Assembly: GCA_023525715.1 (NCBI GenBank)
Contig: CM042011.1
Location: forward strand, 1,116,001-1,180,000
Reading direction: 5' to 3'
DNA from: Cichorium intybus
Taxonomy: Eukaryota; Streptophyta; Magnoliopsida; Asterales; Asteraceae
DNA length: 64,000 nucleotides
Part shown: piece after piece, positions 38,447-50,227 of the stretch
How positions within the stretch are numbered: position 1 is the first letter of the stretch
Layout of the letters: each line of letters opens with the position of its first letter
Notes under the pieces: generated by a model
The model's database searches: none
Seen by the model: only the letters and a program-made list of their open reading frames with translations
Told to the model about the DNA's origin: nothing
Program-made: the position numbers and the translations under genes

Positions 38447-41215
38447 TGTAACACCACGACACTTTTGTTAAAGTATTAAAATGTTAATCATAGTGTATTT
38501 ATGATTTAACATGGTGTTCTAAGTATTAGAAAGTAATACTAGAAGAAAAAAGGGTAAATTGGTCATTTTACCACAAAAGGGTATTTTGGTCATTTGACAT
38601 GTGAAGGACCAATTCTGAAAAATATTGTTCCTTGTGGCAAAAATATAAGAAATGAAAGTTTTATTGTAATAAAACTTGGTTATTGTGGTTAAAGTTCAAG
38701 AAAATGAACTTAGGGACCAAATTTGTAAACTTTTGTGGTATAAATAGAGAGGTTGACTCTCTTGTTGACTGGCCATTGTTGTGCAGCTACGGGAATGGAT
38801 TTTGGAGAGCATTTTCTGCAGAGATCATGAAGCTTGATACAAGAATTGGAATCCTAGCTTGGAATTGGTGATTCCTAAGCTTTGAAGGTTAGTAAATTCA
38901 CTTTTTAACCAAGTTCTTGAAGTGTTCTTGGTTTGGTTTTATAGAAACTGAAATTTGTACATTTCAGTTATGATTATGTAGTTTAAATGGTTTATTACTT
39001 CCATTAAGTCATGCTAGAAAGGACTTAACTCAAGAGAATGGAAGTAAGATGCTATTTTTGATAAATTGAGAACTTTGCTCAAGAACCCTAGAATACATGT
39101 TTGTATGATTCAGTGGATTCTAATGAGTTCTAATGAGTTCCAAATGTTGTAAATGATGAGAATAATCAGTAGAAGTGATTAATTTTGAAGAAATTCGGTT
39201 TTTGGACCAAAATGTCAAAAACGGGAAATGTTAGAATTGGATTGGAATTACCAATTCTAATGTTTAAAACTTGTGGAATATGTTGGGTTTTGGTCTTAGA
39301 ACAAACCCCTACTAATTAAGTCGTGTATTAAGGGCTTAAAATGAGAAAATGGGAATTTTGTAGCATAAAAATCACATTTCTGGTCTGTCCAGCAAAGATC
39401 GGGTCGCGATCTATTAAGGATCGGGTCGCGATATAGATCGAGTCCCTATCTCTAAGAGATCGGGTCGCGATCTCTGCCAGCAGCAAAAATCAGCCCCCTG
39501 TTAAATTTTAGTGAATTTTCCAAGTTTGATTTTGATGTTAGGCTTGTCCGTTTGACCTGAAATTTTAAACATAGGTCTAATATGGTATGAAACTTCATAC
39601 AAAATTGTCGGAATACGTATACGACCTCCCGAAAGTACTGTAGCAGAATACGCGTATTTCGGGACGTATATTGGAAATTTTATAAAAATGATTATTGCTT
39701 GGAATTGGTTCTATATTAGACTCGTATGCATTAGAATCAATTAAAATGAATATTAACCTATAATCATTGTGGAAATGAATGAATTATAGGTGTGGGACAA
39801 AATGGTTGTGGTGCACGCAAAGGCAACAAACAACCGGAATTGAAACGCAGCTAGCATCCAGGTGAGTAATCTCACTGATATCATATGTGATATATGATGA
39901 TTGATTTGTTACAGGTTGAAATGGCTTCGAGGGACGAAAATGACAAGTGTAAAAATATATGTAAACGACAAGACCAGATAAGCCGTGAGTCATTGCGATG
40001 ACAAGAACGGAACTGTGAGTCAATACATATATATACACACTATGATACGACAATACCAGATAAGCCGTGAGTCTATAATAGACAAGAACGGAGCTGTGAG
40101 TCAAACTTTTATGACAAGACCGGAACCAGCCGTGAGTCAATAAAACTTATATAGACAAGACCGGAACCAGCCGTGAGTCTAGGCAACAGCGGGATTTTCC
40201 TGTGAGCCACGTATTTCAGGCAACAGCGGGCTAACCCGTGAGCCATAGTTATTCTGATGAGTCAAACCTTTATATAGACAACAGCGGGCTAACCCGTGAG
40301 TCTAGGCAACAGCGGGCTAACCCGTGAGCCATAGTTTACTTTGATGAGCCAGACTTATATAGACAACAGCGGGCTAACCCGTGAGTCTAGGCAACAGCGG
40401 GCTAACCCGTGAGCCAAGGCAACAGCGGGCTAACTCGTGAGCCATATTTGATCGTGAAAGAAACTGATAACAGATGGTGCGACCTCTCGTGGCTATGATA
40501 TTGGATGCTATATCCAACTGGTGCGGCCTATATGGCTACGATATGATTATACGGAAATAGTACAGCCTTATAGCTACGATACTGGGTTGTTGAACCCAGA
40601 CAGGTACGGTCTTCGGACTATGAATTATAAGCTGAAAAAGCTTTGGTGTGGCTTGTATAGCCATGATAAACGATGCGGCTTATATAGCCATGATATTGAT
40701 GCAGTCCACTATGACTAAGAAACATGGGACAGAAAAGATTAGATATGATTATATGTGCAAATAACTGACGTGGCTTGTTAATTACAGGTTACTATGATTC
40801 AGCCTGTAAGGCTATATGATTAGGATGTGAAATCCTAGAATATATGCGGTCAGACAGTAAGGCTAGGATTCTGGATTCGATATCCAGACAATTATATTAT
40901 TGTATTTTGATACATGTTATTTGCAGACTTGATTACTCACTGAGCTTTGTAGCTCATACCGTTTGTTAATGTCCCTGCAGGTTAACTTGATACTGACAGG
41001 GGACAAGATAGAGTCCGTGACTTTGAAGTGGACTTGTAGATGCTGTCAGTAGCAGCCCGGCTTCAAAGGAGATTTGGGTATTATATACTCTCATTGATAC
41101 GCTTGTACCCGATTTTACTAAAAATATACCCCTTTGTGCTGGTTTTATGTATTGAAACCTTGGTTTTAAACGAAAAATTTTCAGGGGTGTTTTGTTTTAA
41201 AAGTCGGGTGTTACA
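38447..41215 (+). repeat. 5' LTR (2,769 bp) of inserted element
   Basis: TGTAACACCACGA to GGGTGTTACA. The TATAAATA box is at 38739-38746. CG-rich words GATCGGGTCGCGATC and variants lie at 39400-39476. A minisatellite of ACAGCGGGCTAACCCGTGAG units lies at 39985-40445. The family is shared with the solo LTR at 31934. Confidence 0.96.
39985..40445 (+). repeat. Minisatellite of GCGGGCTAACCCGTGAG/C units in 5' LTR
   Basis: A run of ~25-30-bp units in two grades: GACAAGACCGGAACCAGCCG with GTGAGTC, then AGGCAACAGCGGGCTAACCC with GTGAGCC. The second unit contains an internal near-palindrome GGGCTAACCC. The copy in the 3' LTR (46103-46563) keeps the same unit order with a few substitutions. Confidence 0.92.
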
Positions 41216-41218
41216 AGT

Positions 41219-41230
41219 TGGTATCAGAGC
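41219..41230 (+). other. Primer-binding site (tRNA-iMet)
   Basis: TGGTATCAGAGC, 3 bp after the 5' LTR. It is an exact complement of the usual plant initiator tRNA-Met 3' end. Confidence 0.93.
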
Positions 41231-44200
41231 CGTGGTTTAAGTGAACTAGGTGTCTATAGAGTAGATTCCTGGACTTAAACCCTGAGATAGTAGACGTGAT
41301 GCATAGTTAGGTGTATATAGTTGATGTTATACATATATAACCTAACTGTTGCTAACTTCTGACGTATAAGAAGTATGAACTGTGAATCTTCTTGGAAGAC
41401 ATTAGGGCGCGAAGCTCTAGGAAATGGACCAGCCCTTTCTCAAAGCTCCGTAGTACGTGGAGCAAAAAGGGGACGAAAAGCAGAAAAATACACATGACGA
41501 GCAGTAGTAGCTGTTGTGGTCAGATAAAGAAATCGGTTGCTCACCTTGGTTGATAATCAAGGTGAAAGAACAGTAGTTGAGACTACAAGAAAAGCAGAAA
41601 ATATTCGGGGACTTCTCAGCAGAAGTTAAAACGCATTAGGTCTAACATTAAAAGGAAGGGACCAGAACAGAAAGATGATATGATGTAAGAAGTGCAGGAA
41701 AAGCACTCAGAACACTGTGGAGCTGAGACTCTACCGTTGTATGGCTGAAATGTCAGGAAACATGAGCATGTTGCTCAAGCATGTTGCATGGAACGGAAGT
41801 GTTTCCAGTGTGGAAATATAGATCACTTCCTTATAAAATACTCACATGCTAAATGTGGAGTAACGGGTGATAAACCCAGGAAAGAAAGAAGAAATGAATG
41901 GTTAAAAAGGACCAGTGGTACCTTGAGCATTCCAGCAGATTATGGAAGAAGCTCGTGAGGAGACTGATATGATCTCCGCTGTAATTGTTGAATATAACTC
42001 GTATATGTTATATTTGATCCAGGAAGCTATGCTTGGGATCGATAACTTGATGTCTTGTTGGAATATTTCATCAACGATTTTGGATGAAATTTTGGAAACA
42101 GCTATAGCAGATAGCAAGTATGTTCTAGATGTTGAACACCTGGAAGGTAGTTTGCCTAGGATTTATGGGACCATTTTCCCTATGAATCTAAAGCTGATGA
42201 CTACCAGCGAATCTGAAGCAAGGGAGCTTATGAATTGGTTAGCAATGAATTATGCTACCATGAGTTGTAGAAATAAGAACAGTATGGTTCTTAAAAAACA
42301 AATGAAATAGATGGAAATCCATGGTAAATGACCGTTGTTGAGAATACCGGTTATTTTCTTTGCTTAAACTCGGATAAGAGTTAGTAAAGGAATGATGTTA
42401 TAATTGGCATACGTGGTATTGACCAAGTTAAATAAAGCAGTGATAGTAGTGTTCTACTTTAGATAAATTCACGGATGTTTCTTTTGAAAAGAACTTCCAA
42501 GATTTCTGCCTGATTGGCGAGAAGAGTCTATGATAAAGCTGATTTGAGAGCCGTTCCTGCTACTTAGGCTCTGTATTGATTTGCATCTGTAGAGATGGCA
42601 GAGTTGGAAAATAACTAGAAGAAATGTTGTTTTGGGGTCTCTTATGACCGTATGTGTCATCGTATGGAGTCCTACCTTGTTTGAAAAGAAGAAAGACAAG
42701 CTGATGCATGTGTGCATTGACTGATGAGAATCTGATATTCTCGAAACCAGATCGTATATGAGGTACGTTTGTACCAGATATTGGAGTTATTTCACTGAGT
42801 TAAGTGATGTGTAAAATTCTCCAAGTATGAAAATTTGGCTAAAAGAAGATTTACATTCTTTGGGCATGTTAATAATGCCAGAGATGATAAAGTAGATACA
42901 GTGGAAATACTGATGTGATAAGACAGAAACCGCCTTGGAATCTGACTGAATTAGTAGTAGTTTCCTTGGATTGGCGGGTTGCTAGGGGAGAGTTATAGTA
43001 AGCTGCTCCTTGATTGTTGTTCAGTTGACTAAGGTTGACTAATAAAAGTATAAAGTTTGAGTGGTAGAAAGACCACAGATATCTTGTAAAGGTTTGGGAT
43101 AAACCTTATGTGAAATTCTGATGTTAGCTTTGATGCTAAGCGGATAAATTGGATTATAGAAATGCATCCAGATTCGATCGTAGATGCAAGATGTTGCAGT
43201 AGCAACTATAATTTTGGTATTAAGCTTTGGAGACACTATGCATATGGTGTAAAGCTTATTGTTTATGTGGATCATTAGAGCTTGAAATACTTTATTGATC
43301 AGAAAAGAAGCTAAATATGAGCTAGATAAAAGATAGATGGATTACTTAAAGATTTCAGTTATGGAATCTTGTACCATCTCAGAAAGAAAGATGTGGCTAT
43401 AGATGCCTGGAATTGAAAAGAGTAACCTTTGAAGGTTACATCCACATGTATGAATGTGGCGAATTGATTACCTGAGTTGATTCGGGTAGCACAGAAAGAT
43501 GGGTGCAAGTCTGAAAATGTGATGAATGAATGAATGACTAGCTATTGAAAGAAGCTAGTTAGAAACTCACGGCGATTGAAAACCCGTGGTGGTTGTGTAT
43601 GTGAGTTCCAAAGCCGAGTGAAATATGAAAATCATCTTGAAAAGATGTATTTTGTATTAGATATACAGTATATCTGGAGCAATACCAGACTGGATAGGTC
43701 GATAAAACCTATGTATTGGTGGCCAGGACAGAAGAAAGATATGGAAAGACACATGAAAAGTATTCGACTTGTACGCAAAGTAAAGTCAAATTAGTGGAAA
43801 CGTGCGAATAAATTTACCCGTGATTGGCCCAGATAAGAAATGGGACAACGTTTGGATAGACTTTGCAATAAAGTCTCTGCAAGTACTGTATGTTGATGAA
43901 TAAAGCGACCTAGTGGTGCAGACTTGAAAAGATGTGCTTGAAATTGCACAGAAAAATCTAGTGGGAGACGAGAAAATTTTCTATCTCTGATAGAATTTGC
44001 AAGAAATACCAGCCTACTTGCTAGTAGTTGATGACTCGTATGAAGAATGGTATGGAATACCATGTTATCCTCCAATTTATTGGAATGAAGTTGTGATAAA
44101 ACCGTTGACTAGATCCTAGTTTGTTGCACAAACTGAAGAAAGTACTTGGTAAGTATGAACGAATTTGAAGAATGGTTAAGAATTGTAAAAGTGATGTGTG

Positions 44201-44549
44201 GATCATTGAGTAAAAAGCCTTTGAAATTCCCAGTAAAGGAGTATGGTAGTATGAAAACTAATCCTTTGGAAAGGTGAAAAAATAGTTTGGGGACGAGAAG
44301 TTATGTAATGATAATTCCCAACAAACCCCTCATGATGAAATGAATGATGAAGAAAGATATATAGATAAGGTACCCGGGACAACTGGAGGAATGATATGTG
44401 AATGGTGATATAAATACGAGATAAGAAGATAGTATGGTTAAGTGCTTAGGCAATACCATAGAGATTCCGACATGATGCGGAAGACCGAAAGCTAGCCGAG
44501 GGAGACATGCCCTCAACTCCTTGTATGATTTCGGGGAGGGAATCTTTTG
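41231..44549 (+). pseudogene. Wrecked gag-pol interior
   Basis: Recognisable scraps appear in the right order but in shifting frames: a zinc knuckle (CFQCGNIDHFLIK, 41800-41838, last Cys lost); a degraded protease (41942-42310, EEAREETDMISAV to LNWLAMNYAT-like text without a DSG); an RT fragment (near 42640-42720, SPW to KKKDKLMHVCID-like); the FFGHVINA segment (42855); GLAGC near 42970; an RNase H SLKYFIDQK-like fragment (43280); integrase YWWPGQKKDMERHM (43713-43760); and WDNVWIDFA-like core (43837). A normal capsid domain is not visible. No product is possible. Confidence 0.85.
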
Positions 44550-44562
44550 AAGGAGGGGAGAA
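44550..44562 (+). other. Polypurine tract
   Basis: AAGGAGGGGAGAA immediately before the 3' LTR, the primer site for plus-strand DNA synthesis. It is intact although the coding region is not. Confidence 0.88.
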
Positions 44563-44564
44563 TT

Positions 44565-47333
44565 TGTAACACCACGACACTTTTGTTAAAGTATTAAAAT
44601 GTTAATCATAGTGTATTTATGATTTAACATGGTGTTCTAAGTATTAGAAAGTAATACTAGAAGAAAAAAGGGTAAATTGGTCATTTTACCACAAAAGGGT
44701 ATTTTGGTCATTTGACATGTGAAGGACCAATTCTGAAAAATATTGTTCCTTGTGGCAAAAATATAAGAAATGAAAGTTTTATTGTAATAAAACTTGGTTA
44801 TTGTGGTTAAAGTTCTAGAAAATGAACTTAGGGACCAAATTTGTAAACTTTTGTGGTATAAATAGAGAGGTTGACTCTCTTGTTGACTGGCCATTGTTGT
44901 GCAGCTACGGGAATGGATTTTGGAGAGCATTTTCTGCAGAGATCATGAAGCTTGATACAAGAATTGGAATCCTAGCTTGGAATTGGTGATTCCTAAGCTT
45001 TGAAGGTTAGTAAATTCACTTTTTAACCAAGTTCTTGAAGTGTTCTTGGTTTGGTTTTATAGAAACTGAAATTTGTACATTTCAGTTATGATTATGTAGT
45101 TTAAATGGTTTATTACTTCCATTAAGTCATGCTAGAAAGGACTTAACTCAAGAGAATGGAAGTAAGATGCTATTTTTGATAAATTGAGAACTTTGCTCAA
45201 GAACCCTAGAATACATGTTTGTATGATTCAGTGGATTCTAATGAGTTCTAATGAGTTCCAAATGTTGTAAATGATGAGAATAATCAGTAGAAGTGATTAA
45301 TTTTGAAGAAATTCGGTTTTTGGACCAAAATGTCAAAAACGGGAAATGTTAGAATTGGATTGGAATTACCAATTCTAATGTTTAAAACTTGTGGAATATG
45401 TTGGGTTTTGGTCTTAGAACAAACCCATACTGATTAAGTCGTGTATTAAGGGCTTAAAATGAGAAAATGGGAATTTTGTAGCATAAAAATCGCATTTCTG
45501 GTCTGTCCAGCAAAGATCGGGTCGCGATCTATTAAGGATCGGGTCGCGATCTAGATCGAGTCCCTATCTCTAAGAGATCGGGTCGCGATCTCTGCCAGCA
45601 GCAAAAATCAGCCCCCTGTTAAATTTTAGTGAATTTTCCAAGTTTGATTTTGATGTTAGGCTTGTCCGTTTGACCTGAAATTTTAAACATAGGTCTAATA
45701 TGGTATGAAACTTCATACAAAATTGTCTGAATACGTATACGACCTCCCGAAAGTACTGTAGCAGAATACGCGTATTTCGGGACGTATATTGGAAATTTTA
45801 TAAAAATGATTATTGCTTGGAATTGGTTCTATATTAGACTCGTATGCATTAGAATCAATTAAAATGAATATTAACCTATAATCATTGTGGAAATGAATGA
45901 ATTATAGGTGTGGGACAAAATGGTTGTGGTGCACGCAAAGGCAAGAAACAACCGGAATTGAAACGCAGCTAGCATCCAGGTGAGTAATCTCACTGATATC
46001 ATATGTGATATATGATGATTGATTTGTTACAGGTTGAAATGGCTTCGAGGGACGAAAATGACAAGTGTAAAAATATATGTAAACGACAAGACCAGATAAG
46101 CCGTGAGTCATTGCGATGACAAGAACGGAACTGTGAGTCAATACATATATATACACACTATGATACGACAATACCAGATAAGCCGTGAGTCTATAATAGA
46201 CAAGAACGGAGCTGTGAGTCAAACTTTTATGACAAGACCGGAACCAGCCGTGAGTCAATAAAACTTATATAGACAAGACCGGAACCAGCCGTGAGTCTAG
46301 GCAACAGCGGGATTTTCCTGTGAGCCACGTATTTCAGGCAACAGCGGGCTAACCCGTGAGCCATAGTTATTCTGATGAGTCAAACCTTTATATAGACAAC
46401 AGCGGGCTAACCCGTGAGTCTAGGCAACAGCGGGCTAACCCGTGAGCCATGGTTTACTTTGATGAGCCAGACTTATATAGACAACAGCGGGCTAACCCGT
46501 GAGTCTAGGAAACAACGGGCTAACCCGTGAGCCAAGGCAACAGCGGGCTAACCCGTGAGCCATATTTGATCGTGAAAGAAACTGATAACAGATGGTGCGA
46601 CCTCTCGTGGCTATGATATTGGATGCTATATCCAACTGGTGCGGCCTATATGGCTACGATATGATTATACGGAAATAGTACAGCCTTATAGCTACGATAC
46701 TGGGTTGTTGAACCCAGACAGGTACGGTCTTCGGACTATGAATTATAAGCTGAAAAAGCTTTGGTGTGGCTTGTATAGCCATGATAAACGATGCGGCTTA
46801 TATAGCCATGATATTGATGCAGTCCACTATGACTAAGAAACATGGGACAGAAAAGATTAGATATGATTATATGTGCAAATAACTGACGTGGCTTGTTAAT
46901 CACAGGTTACTATGATTCAGCCTGTAAGGCTATATGATTAGGATGTGAAATCCTAGAATATATGCGGTCAGACAGTAAGGCTAGGATTCTGGATTCGATA
47001 TCCAGACAATTATATTATTGTATTTTGATACATGTTATTTGCAGACTTGATTACTCACTGAGCTTTGTAGCTCATACCGTTTGTTAATGTCCCTGCAGGT
47101 TAACATGATACTGACAGGGGACAAGATAGAGTCCGTGACTTTGAAGTGGACTTGTAGATGCTGTCAGTAGCAGCCCGGCTTCAAAGGAGATTTGGGTATT
47201 ATATACTCTCCTTGATACGCTTGTACCCGATTTTACTAAAAATATACCCCTTTGTGCTGGTTTTATGTATTGAAACCTTGGTTTTAAACGAAAAATTTTC
47301 AGGGGTGTTTTGTTTTAAAAGCCGGGTGTTACA
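44565..47333 (+). repeat. 3' LTR (2,769 bp) of inserted element
   Basis: Same ends and length as the 5' LTR, with a TATAAATA box at 44857-44864, CG-rich words at 45515-45600 and a minisatellite at 46103-46563. The TSD AGTTT follows at 47334. Confidence 0.96.
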
Positions 47334-47473
47334 AGTTTCAACAGCCCAAACAAGGGAGGAGAAACTGTGGTGTCAACAGCTCAGAAGAAGACAGAACCCT
47401 AGAAGGTGAAGACTGGAGCTTTTCAGATCACCAGGGAAGAGGCAAGGGAGACGCACGATGTGGTCTCAGGTAT
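47334..47473 (+). pseudogene. gag tail and gag-protease linker of outer chromovirus
   Basis: 140 bp of the outer element between its two insertions. It reads on from the interrupted second zinc knuckle (final Cys replaced by Ser) through a basic linker and TGAFQITREEARETHDVVSG, the lead-in to protease. A TAG stop lies at 47400-47402. The last five bases (GGTAT) are the TSD of the next insertion. Confidence 0.88.
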
Positions 47474-48581
47474 TGACGTGCACGCAGAGGTCGTCATGCG
47501 GTAAAAAATAAGAGTTAACCTAACATTCACTAGTATAGTGGAGTCAGGGTCGATCCACAGGAGCTACGTGGTTAGCTTAGATGAGAGATTACCAACTAAT
47601 AGTGTCACAGCTATAGTCGGAGGAACTAATTTCTATCATTCTATCTCGAAACAATATTCAAACACACAAGCCAAGCTTAGCTATGTCCAAATGACCTAGT
47701 TACTTTCTGAACTCAGAAGTACATCTCTGAATCAGAAGCAATTGAAGGCATTCAAACTAGCAAAACCAAGCATAGCATAAACTAGCTAATAACTAAAGTT
47801 CTACTTGAACAATTACTAGCCAAGATTTAATGCTAAACCTAACCAAGTTAGCTACTGTTTTCAGCAAAGGGAAACAGTCCCAACCAAGTCACAAACAAAA
47901 TCCACACACAAACCAACAATCAAAATGCCAACAAGCATCCAAAATACCGAAAAACCAATGTTAACATTAACCGAATGATTTTTATTCATCAAAACCAATA
48001 TCCAAACATCAATTCAGTAACCAAACACTACTAAAAACAGAACCCTAAGCTGAAGATCAATGGTTGTCACACCCAAAGATTCAACTCAAAGCTTACAAAT
48101 GTTTAGCTAAAATGAAATAAAATCTAAAACATGAAAATACCAAATGATGGCTTCTGAAATGGAATCCTCGAGTCAAAGAGCTTCTAGGTCGATGTTTACA
48201 CCCGGTCTTTGCTAGGGTTTTCGGCTGGAAATGCCTCTATTTATAGTTGCAAATTTCCCGTGACCGCGCGGCGGAGAAGTGAAATCCGCGGCGCGCGTAC
48301 TTATCCGTTCCCCGTTTTTTCGTCATTCAAATGTGTTCCACCACCTTACGCCCGCGTCGCGCAGAAGATAAATCCGCGGCGCGCATTCGTCTTCTCTTGA
48401 TTTTTCCATTTTTTCCATACTTTTTCCTTTTGTACACCTTTAGTCCCTGTTTTAGTTCTTTTTTCTCCAGACAAGTCCTGACACGAAAAGTGAGAATACC
48501 CATGCATATTTGATATAATTTTACCAAGAACAGGGCTCAACAACGCCTAAAATACTTGATATCACTAGGCGTTGTGAAACA
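47474..48581 (-). repeat. 3' LTR (1,108 bp) of Athila-like element
   Basis: On the minus strand it starts TGTTTCACAACGCC and ends GTGCACGTCA. The TATA box is plus 48238-48245 (TATTTATA). CG-rich words (CCGCGGCGCGC types) lie at 48263-48385, directly upstream of the TATA box in the transcribed direction. Confidence 0.92.
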
Positions 48582-48591
48582 CCCCACACTT
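48582..48591 (-). other. Polypurine tract of Athila-like element
   Basis: Minus-strand AAGTGTGGGG directly before the 3' LTR. Similar AAGTGTGGGG words recur upstream (around plus 49225 and 49430), as is common in this group. Confidence 0.8.
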
Positions 48592-49595
48592 GTGCCTTGC
48601 TTGTCCCCAAGCAAGAGAGTTTTTAACAAATTATAATAGAGAATCGAACAATTTTTTTACTGTGTTTAGTTTCAAAGTTTATTGCTCTTCGAGTTAGAAT
48701 GAAATAGTTCGTGAAAACATAATTGAGTTGTTCTTTGGAATTCATGGCTTTCTAAAGAACCCTTGATCACAAACTTTCTGTCCACAATGAAGTGTACTTA
48801 CTCGTTCAGATTCTAAAGGCCATTAAGGAATTGTCCATGACTTTCGATGTTGTCCGTGTAACGAGCTTTCAGAAATACCATCCCAGACCAGACGATCTTA
48901 GGTGGTAAGGTGCGTAAGGTCCACCCATTTTAGACCTACCGGCTCGAACAACAAAGGCCACAGATTGACTTTTCCTTCCTAAATTCCAATCCTAAAACGG
49001 CTCAATCTTCTAAACTCGTAAAACTCAACTTATTTGACTAACTAATAGCATGATCACAACTAAACAGTATTTCTTGAAAAATACTAGTGCTATCACAATC
49101 ACAAACCATTCATTTCAAAATTGCAATTCATTAAAAATTTTGAAAAAATATTGCTAAAAATTGAAAAATTGATCATTTCTGCAAAAATTTTTCAAAAATA
49201 TCTCTTTCGACCGTCCACACCCCACACTTAAAACCGTACAACGTCCCCGTTGTACAAAAATTAATTCAAAACAAGGGAGAAAGAGTTACCCCTTTTTGGA
49301 CGGTAGACTGCTTGGTACTCAATATCACAGGTATAATGCGTACAATCGGATCCTTGATTCATATGCTGGAGTTGTAGCGCTACAGTAAGACACGCCGGTG
49401 GTCAAGACAAGTGGAGGGGGCACGGTGACCCCACACTTGTCTGAGACAACTCCCTCTCAGATTGGTATATCATGCATCACTTAACAAATAAATTAAAAGC
49501 ACACATGACAGAAAAAATAATATACAGATAGATGTGTCATAAGTTTATACATATATCCCAAAAAGAAAATAAAAAGAAAGAAAGAAAAAGATACA
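48592..49595 (-). other. 3' non-coding interior of Athila-like element
   Basis: About 1 kb between ORF1's stop and the polypurine tract, with no readable frame. A fully autonomous Athila would have pol in this part of its interior, and none is present. Confidence 0.7.
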
Positions 49596-50222
49596 TCAAT
49601 CACTACCCGGTGGCCTGGAGGGTCCAGCCTCGTGATCATGGGACCAGGCAGGGAATGGTCGGGGACGCTGGCCCTGCGCTGATGCGATCTGAAGAAGTAC
49701 CTCCCCGATCCACTCGAGTTGGTCCTCGATCCTGGCAACTCGGGCCTCCAATCGATGGATGGCGGCTGGATCCTCCTGCTGTGGCTGCGGCTGTACCGGC
49801 TCTGGTGCTGGTGGCTCCTGTCTCCGGCGTCTCCTGCCGGGCTGGGCATACGCAGGCTGAGGTGGCTGGGAAAGCTCGGTCGGTGACCGGATGAACTGCC
49901 CCGGGCGCTGCTGCTCAATGAGTCGCATCCTCTCCAGCGTGCGTGCTGTAGTGCGCGATGGAGGCAGAGCGGTCAAGGAAGCTGCCACGGGGGCAGTGAG
50001 AATACCATATGATCGGGCCAGGCGGGTAATGAAGTACCCCCTGGCTAGTGGGCTGCTGGAGGAGGCGTCGGTCACATGGGTGGAGAGAGCGATCGCAAGG
50101 GCGTAGGGGAGATGGAGGAATCGGGACGGGTCGAGGAGGATCCACAAATACGTCATGTCGTCGCCCGACACCTTCTCGCCCCCCTCCCGATGCATGATGG
50201 AGGTGGAGACGATCCGGTGCAT
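49596..50222 (-). CDS. ATHILA ORF1-like protein, C-terminal part (split by Copia insertion)
   Basis: 208 codons continuing exactly in phase from the N-terminal part at 57156-56587. The codon before the TSD and the ATG at 50222 are adjacent once the Copia element and one TSD copy are set aside. The N-terminal segment has DDMTYLWILLDPSRFLHLPYAL. The tail is Pro/Gln/Arg-rich (a GRRRRRQEPP stretch) and then a helical segment with AAIHRLEARVARIEDQLEWI, a likely short coiled coil. No enzyme motif is seen. The family is recognised from the paired N-terminal half; its function is unknown. Confidence 0.6.
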   Translation of the reverse strand: MHRIVSTSIMHREGGEKVSGDDMTYLWILLDPSRFLHLPYALAIALSTHVTDASSSSPLARGYFITRLARSYGILTAPVAASLTALPPSRTTARTLERMRLIEQQRPGQFIRSPTELSQPPQPAYAQPGRRRRRQEPPAPEPVQPQPQQEDPAAIHRLEARVARIEDQLEWIGEVLLQIASAQGQRPRPFPAWSHDHEAGPSRPPGSD

Positions 50223-50227
50223 GAGGC

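Larger units (their letters stand above)
38447..47333 (+). mobile_element. Full-length LTR retrotransposon with decayed interior, TSD AGTTT
   Basis: Two LTRs of identical length (2,769 bp each) flank a 3,349-bp interior. AGTTT occurs at 38442-38446 and 47334-47338. The PBS (41219-41230) and the polypurine tract (about 44550-44562) are both in place. By eye the LTRs differ at only about a dozen to fifteen sites. The interior, in contrast, carries only scrambled pol homology. This suggests a non-autonomous element copied in trans. Confidence 0.95.

Noticed and set aside
39784..40140. 118-codon minus frame, repeated at 45902-46258
   Set aside because: It lies in the LTR minisatellite and occurs in both LTRs; no protein character.
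41942..42310. Intact 122-codon gene inside the 38447 element
   Set aside because: It is a degraded protease remnant by motif order; the catalytic triplet is missing and both sides are broken.
48209..48543. Short frames on both strands (also at 60049-60449 and 61004-61323)
   Set aside because: They lie in the copies of the Athila-like LTR and repeat because the LTR is repeated.
49532..49894. 120-codon plus frame
   Set aside because: Antisense shadow of the ORF1-like CDS on the minus strand, in a GC-rich stretch.
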